Shown: piece by piece, positions 1 to 7,728 of the stretch
How positions within the stretch are numbered: the stretch's first letter is position 1
Layout of the letters: every line of letters begins with the position of its first letter
Assembly (NCBI GenBank): GCA_041584015.1
Contig: JBFHES010000018.1
Span: 1 to 32,352 of the forward strand
Direction: 5' to 3'
Length of the DNA stretch: 32,352 nucleotides
From: JBFHES01 sp041584015
Lineage (GTDB): Bacteria; Bacteroidota; Bacteroidia; Bacteroidales; M50B96
The notes under the pieces: generated by a model
What the model was told of the DNA's origin: nothing
The model's input: only the letters and a program-made list of their open reading frames with translations
The model's database searches: none
Made by a program: the position numbers and the translations under genes

Positions 1-435
1 ACCACCATTTGCTGTATCCCAAGGGAAGCCACCGTTAATAGTGTCCCATGGAAAACCGTTACCTGAACCCCAGCCTGTTGTGTCCCAAGGAAAACCACCG
101 CCATTTAGCGTGTCCCATGGAAAGCCTGAACCATTGCCACAACCGCCATTATTGCCGTTGCCACCGTTGCCCCAGTTACCACCATTTGCTGTATCCCAAG
201 GGAAGCCACCGTTAATAGTGTCCCACGGAAAACCGTTACCTGAACCGCCATTGCCGCCCCAGTTACCGTTTCCACCATTAATTGTATCCCACGGAAAACC
301 GGAACCATTACCTGTTCCCCAGCCTGTTGTATCCCATGGAAAACCACCGCCGTTACCACCGTTGATTGAATCCCAAGGAAGTCCGCCACCGCAGCCACCT
401 GAACCATTACCAGTTGAAATAGTATCCCAAGGGAA
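1..435 (-). repeat. FPWDT coding repeat array
   Basis: About ten degenerate coding repeats with core TTYCCNTGGGAYAC (read on the minus strand), encoding FPWDT, are spaced irregularly at roughly 27-66 bases. Larger units also recur: bases 1-69 match 178-246 with only one difference seen, so the array probably grew by unequal duplication. It runs off the left edge. Confidence 0.85.
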
Positions 436-519
436 ACCCCAACCACCATTGCCTGGTCCTTGTGCATACGCAAATGTTAATGCGAATAATAATGTTGTTA
501 GTAAAAGTAATTTCTTCAT
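1..519 (-). CDS. Secreted FPWDT-repeat protein, truncated by window edge
   Basis: The minus-strand frame from the ATG at 519 stays open for 173 codons to the window edge, so the C-terminus is missing. Residues 1-19 form a clean signal peptide (MKKLLLLTTLLFALTFAYA). The rest is almost entirely Gly/Asn-rich and contains ten copies of FPWDT or LPWDS, usually as GFPWDT(I/A/L)NGG or GFPWDTTGWG. DNA copies are close: 1-69 nearly matches 178-246. Because of the repeats the other frames are also open, including a 122-codon minus-strand frame and a plus-strand frame. I prefer this frame because only it starts with a signal peptide. I do not recognise the family. Exported surface or matrix material is a guess. 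An ACAGAT/ATCTGT inverted repeat (551-566) lies in the leader, and no consensus promoter was found. Confidence 0.8.
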   Translation of the reverse strand, partial: MKKLLLLTTLLFALTFAYAQGPGNGGWGFPWDTISTGNGSGGCGGGLPWDSINGGNGGGFPWDTTGWGTGNGSGFPWDTINGGNGNWGGNGGSGNGFPWDTINGGFPWDTANGGNWGNGGNGNNGGCGNGSGFPWDTLNGGGFPWDTTGWGSGNGFPWDTINGGFPWDTANGG

Positions 520-681
520 GTTATATTTTATTTGTTTGATTATCTGTTTTACAGATGTAGATCTGTTTATATAGTTGTATCAAATCTTAAAAAAAATTCA
601 ACTAATGCGTCTTCTATTGCGCTTTGCAGCTCATAATCCATACAATCATGTAGTTGAGTTATTAGTTACGTATATCAGGAA

Positions 682-2181
682 TTAAAGTTTTTCAACTCTG
701 ATAATTTGTGATACCGCTGATGCGTCTTTTATTTTCAAGAAATAAAGTCCCGCTGGAAATGTTGACAAATCTAACTTTGTAACCTTATCAAAGCTACTTG
801 CACTAAGCAACGCTTTTCCATCAATGGAAAAGAGTTCAATTGTTTTCAGACCAAGCTCAGCATGGTCGACTATGAGATAGTCCTGCATAGGATTCGGATA
901 GACCTTAATTGTTGCCAAACCAGCATCAAGTTCTTTATCATCCAAATAAACAAATGAAGCTCCTACAACAAATTCGCTGGAAGTTGAATTGCCTTGTTGT
1001 TCGCCAATTTGCACAAGACTAGCGACAGGATCATAGCCATATAATTCAGAAACCAATTCGTAAGTTCCTGCTGGTAAATCTTCGAATATAAAGCTCTCGT
1101 TGGTTTCGGTAATTCTAAAATCCAGAATAGCTCCATCCTCATCTTTTAAATAAATAATAAATGGTGCATTGTGAATCCATGCATCAATGGTATCGATATA
1201 GGCTACAAGTTCATCATTTCTTATCACCTTACCCGAGATATGATAATCTCCATAATAAATGGTCTCATGTTTTAACAGATCAATGGAAAACAACATACTT
1301 GTATCCTGCGGATCGAAGGCACTTGCCTCCTGCCACTTTGCAGTATTTCCATAATATGTAGCCATGTATTTGGGAAAATAGATTTCATTAATATCAAATT
1401 CAGGCACTGCCATACAATGGGTTAAACCCGATTGATAAACAGGAACCATAAAACTTCCATTATCAATGCTGGCCTTATACACTTGCACATCACTGTCTCC
1501 TGACGGAGGATTAAAAAACATATACAAACTCCCTTCTGGAAGAGTGGCATTTCCTAAGCTAACATGACCATTTGTATAATGCAAAACCCCAATTGACACC
1601 TGTTGAGAAATGCTATCGGTACATCCTTCCATGGTATGGATTATCAAGGTCACTTCGTAGCTTCCATCAACATCATAAATGACAGATGGATTTAGCCCAA
1701 ATGAAATAAGCGAATCATTAAAAATCCATTGAGTCCCCCATACACTGCCAATTGAAAAATCAAAAAAATGAATGGTACTGCTTGACTCATCTTTATACGC
1801 ATAAAAATCGGCTATACATGATTGCGGATAATTATACGGAAAACAAATATTGAAATCGTAAATATACGTTTGCCCAAACACTGGTTCAATTTCTTGTACA
1901 TAATCCTGCAATTCCCCATTGCAATAGGTCCAGGTGCGAAGTATAATTATCTGATCAACATTGTTCATTAAATTACCAAAATGTATTTGATAATAGCCAT
2001 TGGCATCCGTAACTGTTTCCTTAAACCCCGACCAATGCAAGGAATAGGTTTCAACAACCTGCCCAGCAACTGGCTGTCCAAAGCCATCTCTAACATGGCC
2101 ACGAATAGTAAAATCGAACGCCATAGATTGCTTAACAGCAATTAGTAAAACAACAATTAATATGGTGCGGAACATTTTCAT
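682..2181 (-). CDS. T9SS-exported protein with CarboxypepD_reg-like and PKD domains
   Basis: This 499-residue protein has a signal peptide (about 1-21, ending KQSMA). A carboxypeptidase-regulatory-like beta-sandwich follows (about 25-110, with VTDANGYYQIHF), then a PKD-like domain (about 118-196, containing YDVDGSYEVTL). A middle region of unknown fold (about 200-310) and a second CarboxypepD_reg/CNA_B-like domain (about 313-400, FEDLPAGTYEL) come next. The last 79 residues are a type A T9SS sorting domain (VYPNPMQDYL ... LDLSTFPAGLYFLKI). It is therefore expected to cross the outer membrane through T9SS and be surface-anchored or released. It starts 3 bases after the barrel protein stop, so it is the last gene of the sigma factor operon. 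No catalytic domain is visible. A binding or structural role is inferred. Confidence 0.88.
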   Translation of the reverse strand: MKMFRTILIVVLLIAVKQSMAFDFTIRGHVRDGFGQPVAGQVVETYSLHWSGFKETVTDANGYYQIHFGNLMNNVDQIIILRTWTYCNGELQDYVQEIEPVFGQTYIYDFNICFPYNYPQSCIADFYAYKDESSSTIHFFDFSIGSVWGTQWIFNDSLISFGLNPSVIYDVDGSYEVTLIIHTMEGCTDSISQQVSIGVLHYTNGHVSLGNATLPEGSLYMFFNPPSGDSDVQVYKASIDNGSFMVPVYQSGLTHCMAVPEFDINEIYFPKYMATYYGNTAKWQEASAFDPQDTSMLFSIDLLKHETIYYGDYHISGKVIRNDELVAYIDTIDAWIHNAPFIIYLKDEDGAILDFRITETNESFIFEDLPAGTYELVSELYGYDPVASLVQIGEQQGNSTSSEFVVGASFVYLDDKELDAGLATIKVYPNPMQDYLIVDHAELGLKTIELFSIDGKALLSASSFDKVTKLDLSTFPAGLYFLKIKDASAVSQIIRVEKL

Positions 2182-2184
2182 TTG

Positions 2185-3363
2185 CTAAAAATTATATCTC
2201 ATACCCAGCCTCAAACCTTGGTGATTGGTTTTGATACTGCTACTGCCAGCACGATTTATTTCAGAGACCGGTAATTTCAGATAAGGCTCCATTAACAAGG
2301 ACCAATGTGGATGGAACTGATAGGCTATATTTGCTCCAACATACATATTCAGTAATACATTCGAAACCTCAGTAGTTTCAATTGTTTGAATAGAATAATG
2401 CTCATCATCCGGGTACACCATCATGCGCTGGTGCCTAAGTAATATTGCGGTGGTAATCCCGGCTTTGGCATCAAAACTCCATTGATTTTTCTGAAACTGA
2501 AAAGCCGCAATTATTGGAATCTCAAAGTAGCTCCAGGTATTAATGGTGCTTTCCCTAATATTCATGTTTCGCTCCCTCACCTTCTCATTTGTTTCTGTTA
2601 GCGTTACCGTGTACGAGCTGGAATCTAAATACTCCATTAAATATGGAGAGCCATTTATAAAAGAATCGGTATTTGCAATCCAGATGGTATCAATACTCCA
2701 GGCTTGCTCTTCATTGATGGTTATATTAACAAGTGTATCGTAGAGAGAAAACTGATGATGGAGACTCACCTCCTCTGAAAGCTGCACGTATTCAATACCT
2801 GTTTGTAAATATCGGTTTTTAGCCATTTGATAATTTACATTTGCACCTAGAGAAAAAGACGTTTGAGGCTTTGTTCCCGACACTCTATAGTTATGCAATA
2901 ATTCATTCCCCTGATTTGGGGGCGTAAACTCATTTTGAAAGCTGAAAGTACTTGCAAATACTTCAATAGACAGCTTTCGCCAGTTGGAATAAAAAGATGG
3001 TTGAGCAAAATCGAGTGCTGGTGTTGATTGTTGTTGCCCCGTTTGGGCATTCACACTTGCATCCTGAGGTTTTAACTTCTCAATATCGTAAACATAAACG
3101 GTATCGTAATACAACACGGTATCGTATATTGCTTCATAAACAAAAATGGTATCGTACACATATACGGTGTCGTAGTATACAATTGTGTCATTTATATGAA
3201 TGTTATCCGGCCAGGCATTCACGTTTAATACATGATCTGTTTCTACAGACCTCTCCATATCAAACACCAAATGCCGCCCTGAGGCAGCATAACAATCATC
3301 TACTAAGAGCATAAACATTAGCCCTAAAAAGACATACTTAAAAAATTTCGTCAACACATTCAT
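2185..3363 (-). CDS. Outer-membrane beta-barrel protein with YDTV repeat segment
   Basis: This 392-residue protein has a signal peptide (about 1-26, ending DDCYA). Residues 58-93 are a striking repeat of DTV/DTI alternating with Tyr and Val (YYDTVYVYDTIFVY and similar). A linker follows, and from about 125 the pattern of alternating amphipathic strands ends in GLRLGMRYNF, a typical terminal aromatic barrel strand. An outer-membrane barrel of the OmpA-N/PorT-like type is likely, with the repeat segment probably in the periplasm. It lies 11 bases after the sigma factor fusion and 3 bases before the T9SS protein, so it is probably cotranscribed with both. In Bacteroidota such barrels often accompany ECF sigma factors. 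A sensor or envelope-structure role is inferred; no transport function can be assigned. Confidence 0.8.
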   Translation of the reverse strand: MNVLTKFFKYVFLGLMFMLLVDDCYAASGRHLVFDMERSVETDHVLNVNAWPDNIHINDTIVYYDTVYVYDTIFVYEAIYDTVLYYDTVYVYDIEKLKPQDASVNAQTGQQQSTPALDFAQPSFYSNWRKLSIEVFASTFSFQNEFTPPNQGNELLHNYRVSGTKPQTSFSLGANVNYQMAKNRYLQTGIEYVQLSEEVSLHHQFSLYDTLVNITINEEQAWSIDTIWIANTDSFINGSPYLMEYLDSSSYTVTLTETNEKVRERNMNIRESTINTWSYFEIPIIAAFQFQKNQWSFDAKAGITTAILLRHQRMMVYPDDEHYSIQTIETTEVSNVLLNMYVGANIAYQFHPHWSLLMEPYLKLPVSEINRAGSSSIKTNHQGLRLGMRYNF

Positions 3364-3374
3364 TTACAAATGGT

Positions 3375-4619
3375 CTATCTCCTCTTGTTTAACCTCTTCT
3401 CAACCTTAACCGTATCTTTAACAATATATTTCTTTTTAATCTTAATTACTTTTTTGCGCTTAACGGGTACACGAACGGTATCAATTATAGTAGCTTCTTT
3501 AGCTATTGGTTTTATAATTTCATTCTTAACAATTATTTCTTTAGGAGCTACTTTCTCTTGTGAATGCTCTTCTGAAACGGTTAAAAGAAATGGCTCATTC
3601 CCCTCTGGTTCAGAAATCACGTTTTCCTGAATGATAACTTCCTTAGTTGCCGGGATGTCTTGCTCAAATGTTTCTGAAGTTGCCAGCAAGGGGCCTGTTG
3701 ATTGTGTAAATACGCCTAGGCTAAAAGTGGATGCCACTAACATTGTTCCAACTGTGTGTAACTGGCTGGTCACAAACTTCACAACATTGGTGCTTACTTT
3801 AGCTACTATACCGGTACCATTCTGCAAACCGGAATTAGACAAACTACTTGCTGTACCAGCACTGTTCGCGACAGCCTGTTCCGCAACATTCCCACTGATT
3901 CCAGCCCAATCAGTAGGAGGCGGTACCTGAAGATTGCCAAGGCCATCTTTCAGGATTTTATCGATGTAATTAAAATCTCCTTCCATAACTATAAATGCAA
4001 GAGCCAATGCTCCTTCCGGTTTCTTTTTTCTTCTCTTATCAAGCGCTACCTCATACAACATTTTTTGTAAGACCTTTCGCGCTTTTAGTAATTGTGTTTT
4101 AGATGTTGACTCGGCAATACCAAGTATGTTTGCAGCTTCTTTGTGTTTGTATCCTTCAATAACAACAAGGTTAAATACCATACGGTATCCATCCGATAAT
4201 TTGTTGCTAATGCTCAACAGCTCCTCCCTGCTAAAGTCGGCATCTTCGATAATAGCCTTTATATCTTTAGTATCTGGTTCAGGTTTTTCGTCCTGTGTAT
4301 GTTCAAAATATTTGCCCTCGGCGGCGTCAGTAATCTCAACCGTGTTATTGGTTCCTTTGATTTTCCGGTGATACATTAATGCGGTGGTAACCATTACACG
4401 CCTCATCCAACCTTCAAAGCTTCCTTCTCCTTTGTACTGTTCAATTTTTGCAAAAATGCTAACAAAGCCTTCCTGAAAAATATCTTCAGCCTCAACACGC
4501 GTATTAGTATATCTCAGGCAAACACCGAACAGAGAGGGCGAGAAACGCTCGAACAACTCCCGTTGGGCGCTTTCATCTCCTTGTATACAACCTTCAATAA
4601 TGCGACTTTCCTTAACCAT
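3375..4619 (-). CDS. ECF sigma-70 factor fused to a membrane-spanning tail
   Basis: Residues about 20-88 match sigma region 2 (EAEDIFQEGFVSIF, then EGSFEGWMRRVMVTTALMYHR). Residues about 135-188 match region 4, including the helix-turn-helix HKEAANILGIAESTSKTQL. An ordinary ECF factor would end near residue 195, but this frame runs to 414. Residues 215-242 (IDKILKDGLGNLQVPPPTDW) resemble the start of the anti-sigma-like proteins that often sit next to such factors. A hydrophobic stretch follows at about 288-306, and then a tail of about 105 residues, very Lys-rich near its end, that would lie in the periplasm. The fused protein could thus be an inner-membrane-tethered sigma factor. It heads an operon with the barrel and T9SS proteins. 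A slippery heptamer lies at codons 197-199 (see 4023-4029). Confidence 0.87.
   Translation of the reverse strand: MVKESRIIEGCIQGDESAQRELFERFSPSLFGVCLRYTNTRVEAEDIFQEGFVSIFAKIEQYKGEGSFEGWMRRVMVTTALMYHRKIKGTNNTVEITDAAEGKYFEHTQDEKPEPDTKDIKAIIEDADFSREELLSISNKLSDGYRMVFNLVVIEGYKHKEAANILGIAESTSKTQLLKARKVLQKMLYEVALDKRRKKKPEGALALAFIVMEGDFNYIDKILKDGLGNLQVPPPTDWAGISGNVAEQAVANSAGTASSLSNSGLQNGTGIVAKVSTNVVKFVTSQLHTVGTMLVASTFSLGVFTQSTGPLLATSETFEQDIPATKEVIIQENVISEPEGNEPFLLTVSEEHSQEKVAPKEIIVKNEIIKPIAKEATIIDTVRVPVKRKKVIKIKKKYIVKDTVKVEKRLNKRR
4023..4029 (-). promoter_or_regulatory. Candidate -1 frameshift site (A AAA AAG) in sigma gene
   Basis: The minus strand reads AGA AAA AAG AAA at codons 197-200, giving the heptamer A AAA AAG in the correct phase for -1 slippage, as in dnaX. 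Eight bases downstream AGGAGC-ATTG-GCTCTT can form a six-pair hairpin with one G-U pair. The shifted frame adds 17 codons and stops at 3970-3972, giving a product of about 216 residues that keeps both sigma regions and loses the membrane tail. No strong Shine-Dalgarno-like enhancer is seen upstream. Use of the site is not proven. Confidence 0.4.
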
Positions 4620-4645
4620 TATGCAAACATTTCAAACTTTAGATG

Positions 4646-4653
4646 CAAAATTA
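4646..4653 (-). promoter_or_regulatory. Candidate -7 box for sigma factor operon
   Basis: TAATTTTG on the minus strand matches the Bacteroidota -7 consensus TAnnTTTG and ends 27 bases before the sigma gene start. No TTG was found at the usual -33 distance, so the call is weak. Confidence 0.35.
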
Positions 4654-4747
4654 AGAAATACGTTGTATGATCCGGAATTGTTTTTTCGAATTAATTTAAA
4701 TAATCTCAACCATTTAGCTTTCCAGCTATCTCCTTTAGCTGAACGCT

Positions 4748-6397
4748 TTATAGTTCATGAACTATTGTAAGTGAATCTTGTGGTAATGAATGATTGAACG
4801 TTAAGCGATAGAATTTTTCTCCTGTTCCTTCTAATTCAAAATCAAGCTTGTATGAAAAATGTGGATGAATAGTTCGAAAATGGTTAAAGAATGCTGTTGT
4901 ATCCTGCGATTTATTTTGACTGAAAAATACTTTCCCGTCATGGTCAGCAAATGCTGCAAGCCTTACACTGTCTTCTGGCAATTGCCAGTTGGTAATGGAG
5001 TTATTCTTAAACCAAAATAAATTGGGTTCAACCTTAGACAAAGCTTCGGAGAAGCCTTGCTTGTTTTTCACGTAAGCTAATCCAAACAGCAAACCTCTCT
5101 GATGTGCAGCACCACCGCGCCATCCCCCTTGAATAACTAAGAGATCATCTGTACCAATCGAGGCCTTAAAAATATCTCTCGCATCGCCATATACCTGCTG
5201 CTGATGTTTTTTCCACTTTATACTTTTTGTGGTCAGATTCACCGTCATTACCAATGAAAGTATAACTGATACAGTTAACAATAACCCTATTGCTAATCGG
5301 CCCTTTTTAAAAGCAGAAATCTGATCGGCATAAATTAAAAGAGACAGACCAACAATTCCAATGAGCGGAGCAAAATAGTAGAATTTGTAATGCTTTAAAA
5401 CGAGCATAAGAATTAGTAACCCAGGTATGAGTAAGAATACATTTATCTTCCGGTAATTTCTTAGTTCTTTGTTCTTTGCAAATAAAGTAATAGCTAAAAA
5501 GGTAAACATTAGGGCAACAAATATTACCAAATCATAATTGGTGCTTAGAAGCTTCTGAAAATTGGCAAACACCTTATCAGTATTCATTAGTGTCTTTTCG
5601 CCTTGTCCATAAAAATCATCATGGGTTAGCAAGCTTATTCCCCATCTCCACAAGAAATCTAAATGTTTAATTATTGGCAAACTAAAGGCCACAAAGCCAA
5701 GAACAAACGCCACCATGTATTGCACATAATCGCGCTTAAGCAAACACAAGCCAAGCGGCACAAGCATTACAGGTGCAAAGTGAATTTTGGTAACAACAGC
5801 GCCGGCTATAATAATCCCGCTTAAAATAAGGAACAGACTTTTATTTTGCTTGTAATAACTCACATATACAAGAATAAAAAGCATCAGCAAGACAAATCCA
5901 AATTTATCCGGCATTACTCTGGAAGCCTGCAATATCATTAAACCTGTGAGAAAGGGAATGGATTGCCCAAGCAGGCTTTTAGCAACGTTGCCTTCATTTA
6001 TGAAGATACGTTTGCCTATGAAGTAGGTTATCGCTGCTAGGGCAAAGTTTACAACAACATTTATAACCCTGAGATATAGCTCTGGATGCGCCAGCACATC
6101 TTCCATAAAGGGCTCCTGCCCAATTAACAAATGCGTGATACGCAAAATCAATCCGGCAAATAACTGGAATGTTGTACCCGGATTATCGTAATGCCCAATT
6201 TGATCGAAATCGAGCATGCCACAAGTTATCGCATTGAACAGATAGATATATTCAGGATCTATAGCAAAATGAAAGTTAAAGGCAAGATGTCCGAATACAA
6301 GCGAAAGGATGAAGTAAGTTGCCGGAAAAATCCAAAGCCAACTATTCTTTAGATGTTTAAATATGAACATAGTTAATTTAATGAGCCTTAATTTCAA
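4748..6397 (-). CDS. Polytopic membrane protein, GT-C glycosyltransferase-like
   Basis: This protein has 549 residues if started at 6397. About ten to eleven hydrophobic helices span residues 20-400, followed by a soluble C-terminal region of about 150 residues. After the first helix a loop carries AIDPEYIYLFNA, and a little further DQIGHYDNPGTTFQ. Acidic residues in the first extracytoplasmic loop are characteristic of GT-C enzymes (PMT/ArnT, GT39-like), which use lipid-linked sugars. The substrate cannot be predicted. A promoter at 6409-6440 would leave only a few leader bases before 6397 but about 35 before the next Met (6370, MFIFKHLKNSW), so 6370 may be the true start. It lies 70 bases after the DUF5777 gene and is probably separately transcribed. 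A different polytopic membrane function remains possible. Confidence 0.75.
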   Translation of the reverse strand: MKLRLIKLTMFIFKHLKNSWLWIFPATYFILSLVFGHLAFNFHFAIDPEYIYLFNAITCGMLDFDQIGHYDNPGTTFQLFAGLILRITHLLIGQEPFMEDVLAHPELYLRVINVVVNFALAAITYFIGKRIFINEGNVAKSLLGQSIPFLTGLMILQASRVMPDKFGFVLLMLFILVYVSYYKQNKSLFLILSGIIIAGAVVTKIHFAPVMLVPLGLCLLKRDYVQYMVAFVLGFVAFSLPIIKHLDFLWRWGISLLTHDDFYGQGEKTLMNTDKVFANFQKLLSTNYDLVIFVALMFTFLAITLFAKNKELRNYRKINVFLLIPGLLILMLVLKHYKFYYFAPLIGIVGLSLLIYADQISAFKKGRLAIGLLLTVSVILSLVMTVNLTTKSIKWKKHQQQVYGDARDIFKASIGTDDLLVIQGGWRGGAAHQRGLLFGLAYVKNKQGFSEALSKVEPNLFWFKNNSITNWQLPEDSVRLAAFADHDGKVFFSQNKSQDTTAFFNHFRTIHPHFSYKLDFELEGTGEKFYRLTFNHSLPQDSLTIVHEL

Positions 6398-6408
6398 ATT
6401 TAGGCTTA

Positions 6409-6440
6409 CAAATATAAGAAGCTAATAATTAAACATTCAA
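6409..6440 (-). promoter_or_regulatory. Promoter for the GT-C-like gene
   Basis: On the minus strand TTG (6438-6440), a 21-base spacer and TATATTTG (6409-6416) match the Bacteroidota pattern TTG-N19-23-TAnnTTTG. Transcription would begin near 6403, which favours translation from the ATG at 6370 over that at 6397. Confidence 0.5.
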
Positions 6441-6467
6441 CTCTATGGAACTTTTTACGCCACAATA

Positions 6468-7346
6468 TTAAAGAGAAAACACCCGCGATACATTAAATCC
6501 GAAGTGGATGCCACCATCTAACCAATCACCTCTGGTTTCTCCTATAAAACCCTTCTCAATCATTGCTAGCGAATTGGTTATATGTAGCTGAAACACATGG
6601 CCACCCGTCTCAATATCTAAACCAATTGAAAGAGGATTAATGATCTCGGTTGAAGGAACACTCCAGCTTGGCTCAACTACATAAAAATACTCGGCATTAA
6701 CCGAAATACGTTTTGTAAGTTTATAGCGACCACCAACACCAACTGCAAAAAGGTCGTTCTGATCGACGGATGTTTCAACAAAATTACGATGCACCAAATG
6801 CGGTGATAACTGAAGAGACAGCTTACTCGAAAATTTTCTGGCAATGAGCAGCCCATGTGCATAGGCCAATCGATTGGAGAAATAGTCCTGAAGCACTTCA
6901 TCCTTTAAGGAATTTATAGCTATTGATGTTACATACACCACAGAAACGGGACTTGACCAACTGCCCGTTGCCTGGCGCAGCAACTTGAATTTTGCAAAAC
7001 CATCATAAGTTTTCTGGTAAGTTCCACGACCAACACCAACCGTAATCCGATCGTTTATTCCGTACTCAAAGCTTAAATGAATGTGCGCCTGATCGAGCCC
7101 CCATAACTCATAAGCACCGGAGTTCAATTCTCCAAATCGATGAGAGATGCGAAACTCCAGTTCGTTGGGTTTCATCATTTCAATGGAGTGACCGTTTAGT
7201 ACTCTGGTATTCTTAAATGTGGCAGTTACAAAGCTTTTCTCGTCGGTGGTTTCGTCATCCAACAGACTCTCCAAATCATCCTGAGCAAACGAGCACATTG
7301 AAATCAACAATATCGGTAGCAAATAAATAAGTTTCTTCATGATCAA
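6468..7346 (-). CDS. DUF5777-family beta-barrel protein
   Basis: This 292-residue protein has a signal peptide (about 1-21, ending MCSFA) and a short acidic linker (DDLESLLDD). It then has the DUF5777 pattern: TFKNTRVLNGHSIEMM, NELEFRISHRFGELNSG and YGINDRITVGVGRG, with repeated amphipathic strands to the end (GGIHFGFNVSRVFSL). Outer-membrane location is inferred from this strand pattern and the aromatic C-terminal strand. Its start abuts the stop of the monoheme lipoprotein, with no intervening base, so coupled expression is very likely. Neighbouring heme lipoproteins suggest a role in an envelope redox or electron-transfer assembly, but no biochemical function is established for the family. 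A second in-frame ATG lies two codons downstream (MIMKK). Confidence 0.85.
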   Translation of the reverse strand: MIMKKLIYLLPILLISMCSFAQDDLESLLDDETTDEKSFVTATFKNTRVLNGHSIEMMKPNELEFRISHRFGELNSGAYELWGLDQAHIHLSFEYGINDRITVGVGRGTYQKTYDGFAKFKLLRQATGSWSSPVSVVYVTSIAINSLKDEVLQDYFSNRLAYAHGLLIARKFSSKLSLQLSPHLVHRNFVETSVDQNDLFAVGVGGRYKLTKRISVNAEYFYVVEPSWSVPSTEIINPLSIGLDIETGGHVFQLHITNSLAMIEKGFIGETRGDWLDGGIHFGFNVSRVFSL

Positions 7347-7724
7347 TTAGTTTTCAGGGTAATCATTTTCTATCCAGGTTTGAATTTTCAGTAAGGTGCA
7401 ATCATCAAGCTTACCTGTGCCTTTAGGCATTGGCGAGTAACCCGATTGATGATCCATCGCACCGAACAAAGACCCATTTTCGCCAGTGGCCTTTACATCA
7501 GCATAGTCTTCCAAGGCAATATTATTGCCAGCGTATGGTGCCGTTGCATTGCTATGGCAACCATAACAATAGGTTGTTAAAATTGGGGTTATTGTTCCTG
7601 TAAAGCTTACCTCAAGCGTGTCGCAATCTGAAACTATCACTGGATACATTTCTTCTCTGTTATCGTAATAACATGATGCCAAAAACAATAGCGCTAATAG
7701 TACGAGTAGATTTCTTTGATTCAT
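7347..7724 (-). CDS. Monoheme c-type cytochrome lipoprotein
   Basis: This 125-residue protein has a lipoprotein signal ending LLFLASC, with the lipid-modified Cys at 18. One heme c site, CYGCH, lies at residues 53-57. A likely distal Met ligand is Met99 in SPMP, followed by the cytochrome-type terminal helix (LLKIQTWIEN). It closely resembles the C-terminal domain of the multiheme protein immediately upstream (FSGTIWPLVQNNCTGCH against FTGTITPILTTYCYGCH), so the two arose by duplication. It starts 4 bases after that gene and directly abuts the DUF5777 gene. It is probably a small electron carrier anchored in the periplasm or outer membrane. Its partner is unknown. Confidence 0.86.
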   Translation of the reverse strand: MNQRNLLVLLALLFLASCYYDNREEMYPVIVSDCDTLEVSFTGTITPILTTYCYGCHSNATAPYAGNNIALEDYADVKATGENGSLFGAMDHQSGYSPMPKGTGKLDDCTLLKIQTWIENDYPEN

Positions 7725-7728
7725 TATA

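Noticed and set aside
105..473. 122-codon minus-strand frame with VFHGIQ-like repeats
   Set aside because: It is an out-of-frame shadow of the FPWDT repeats, starting inside the real gene and having no export signal.
41..574. Plus-strand open frame rich in SHGKP and Pro repeats
   Set aside because: It is the antisense of the FPWDT repeat array. It lacks a signal peptide, while the minus-strand frame from 519 has a perfect one.
4703..4745. AGCTA/TAGCT inverted repeat after the GT-C-like gene as a terminator
   Set aside because: The stem is only five bases, it is AT-rich and no T-run follows.
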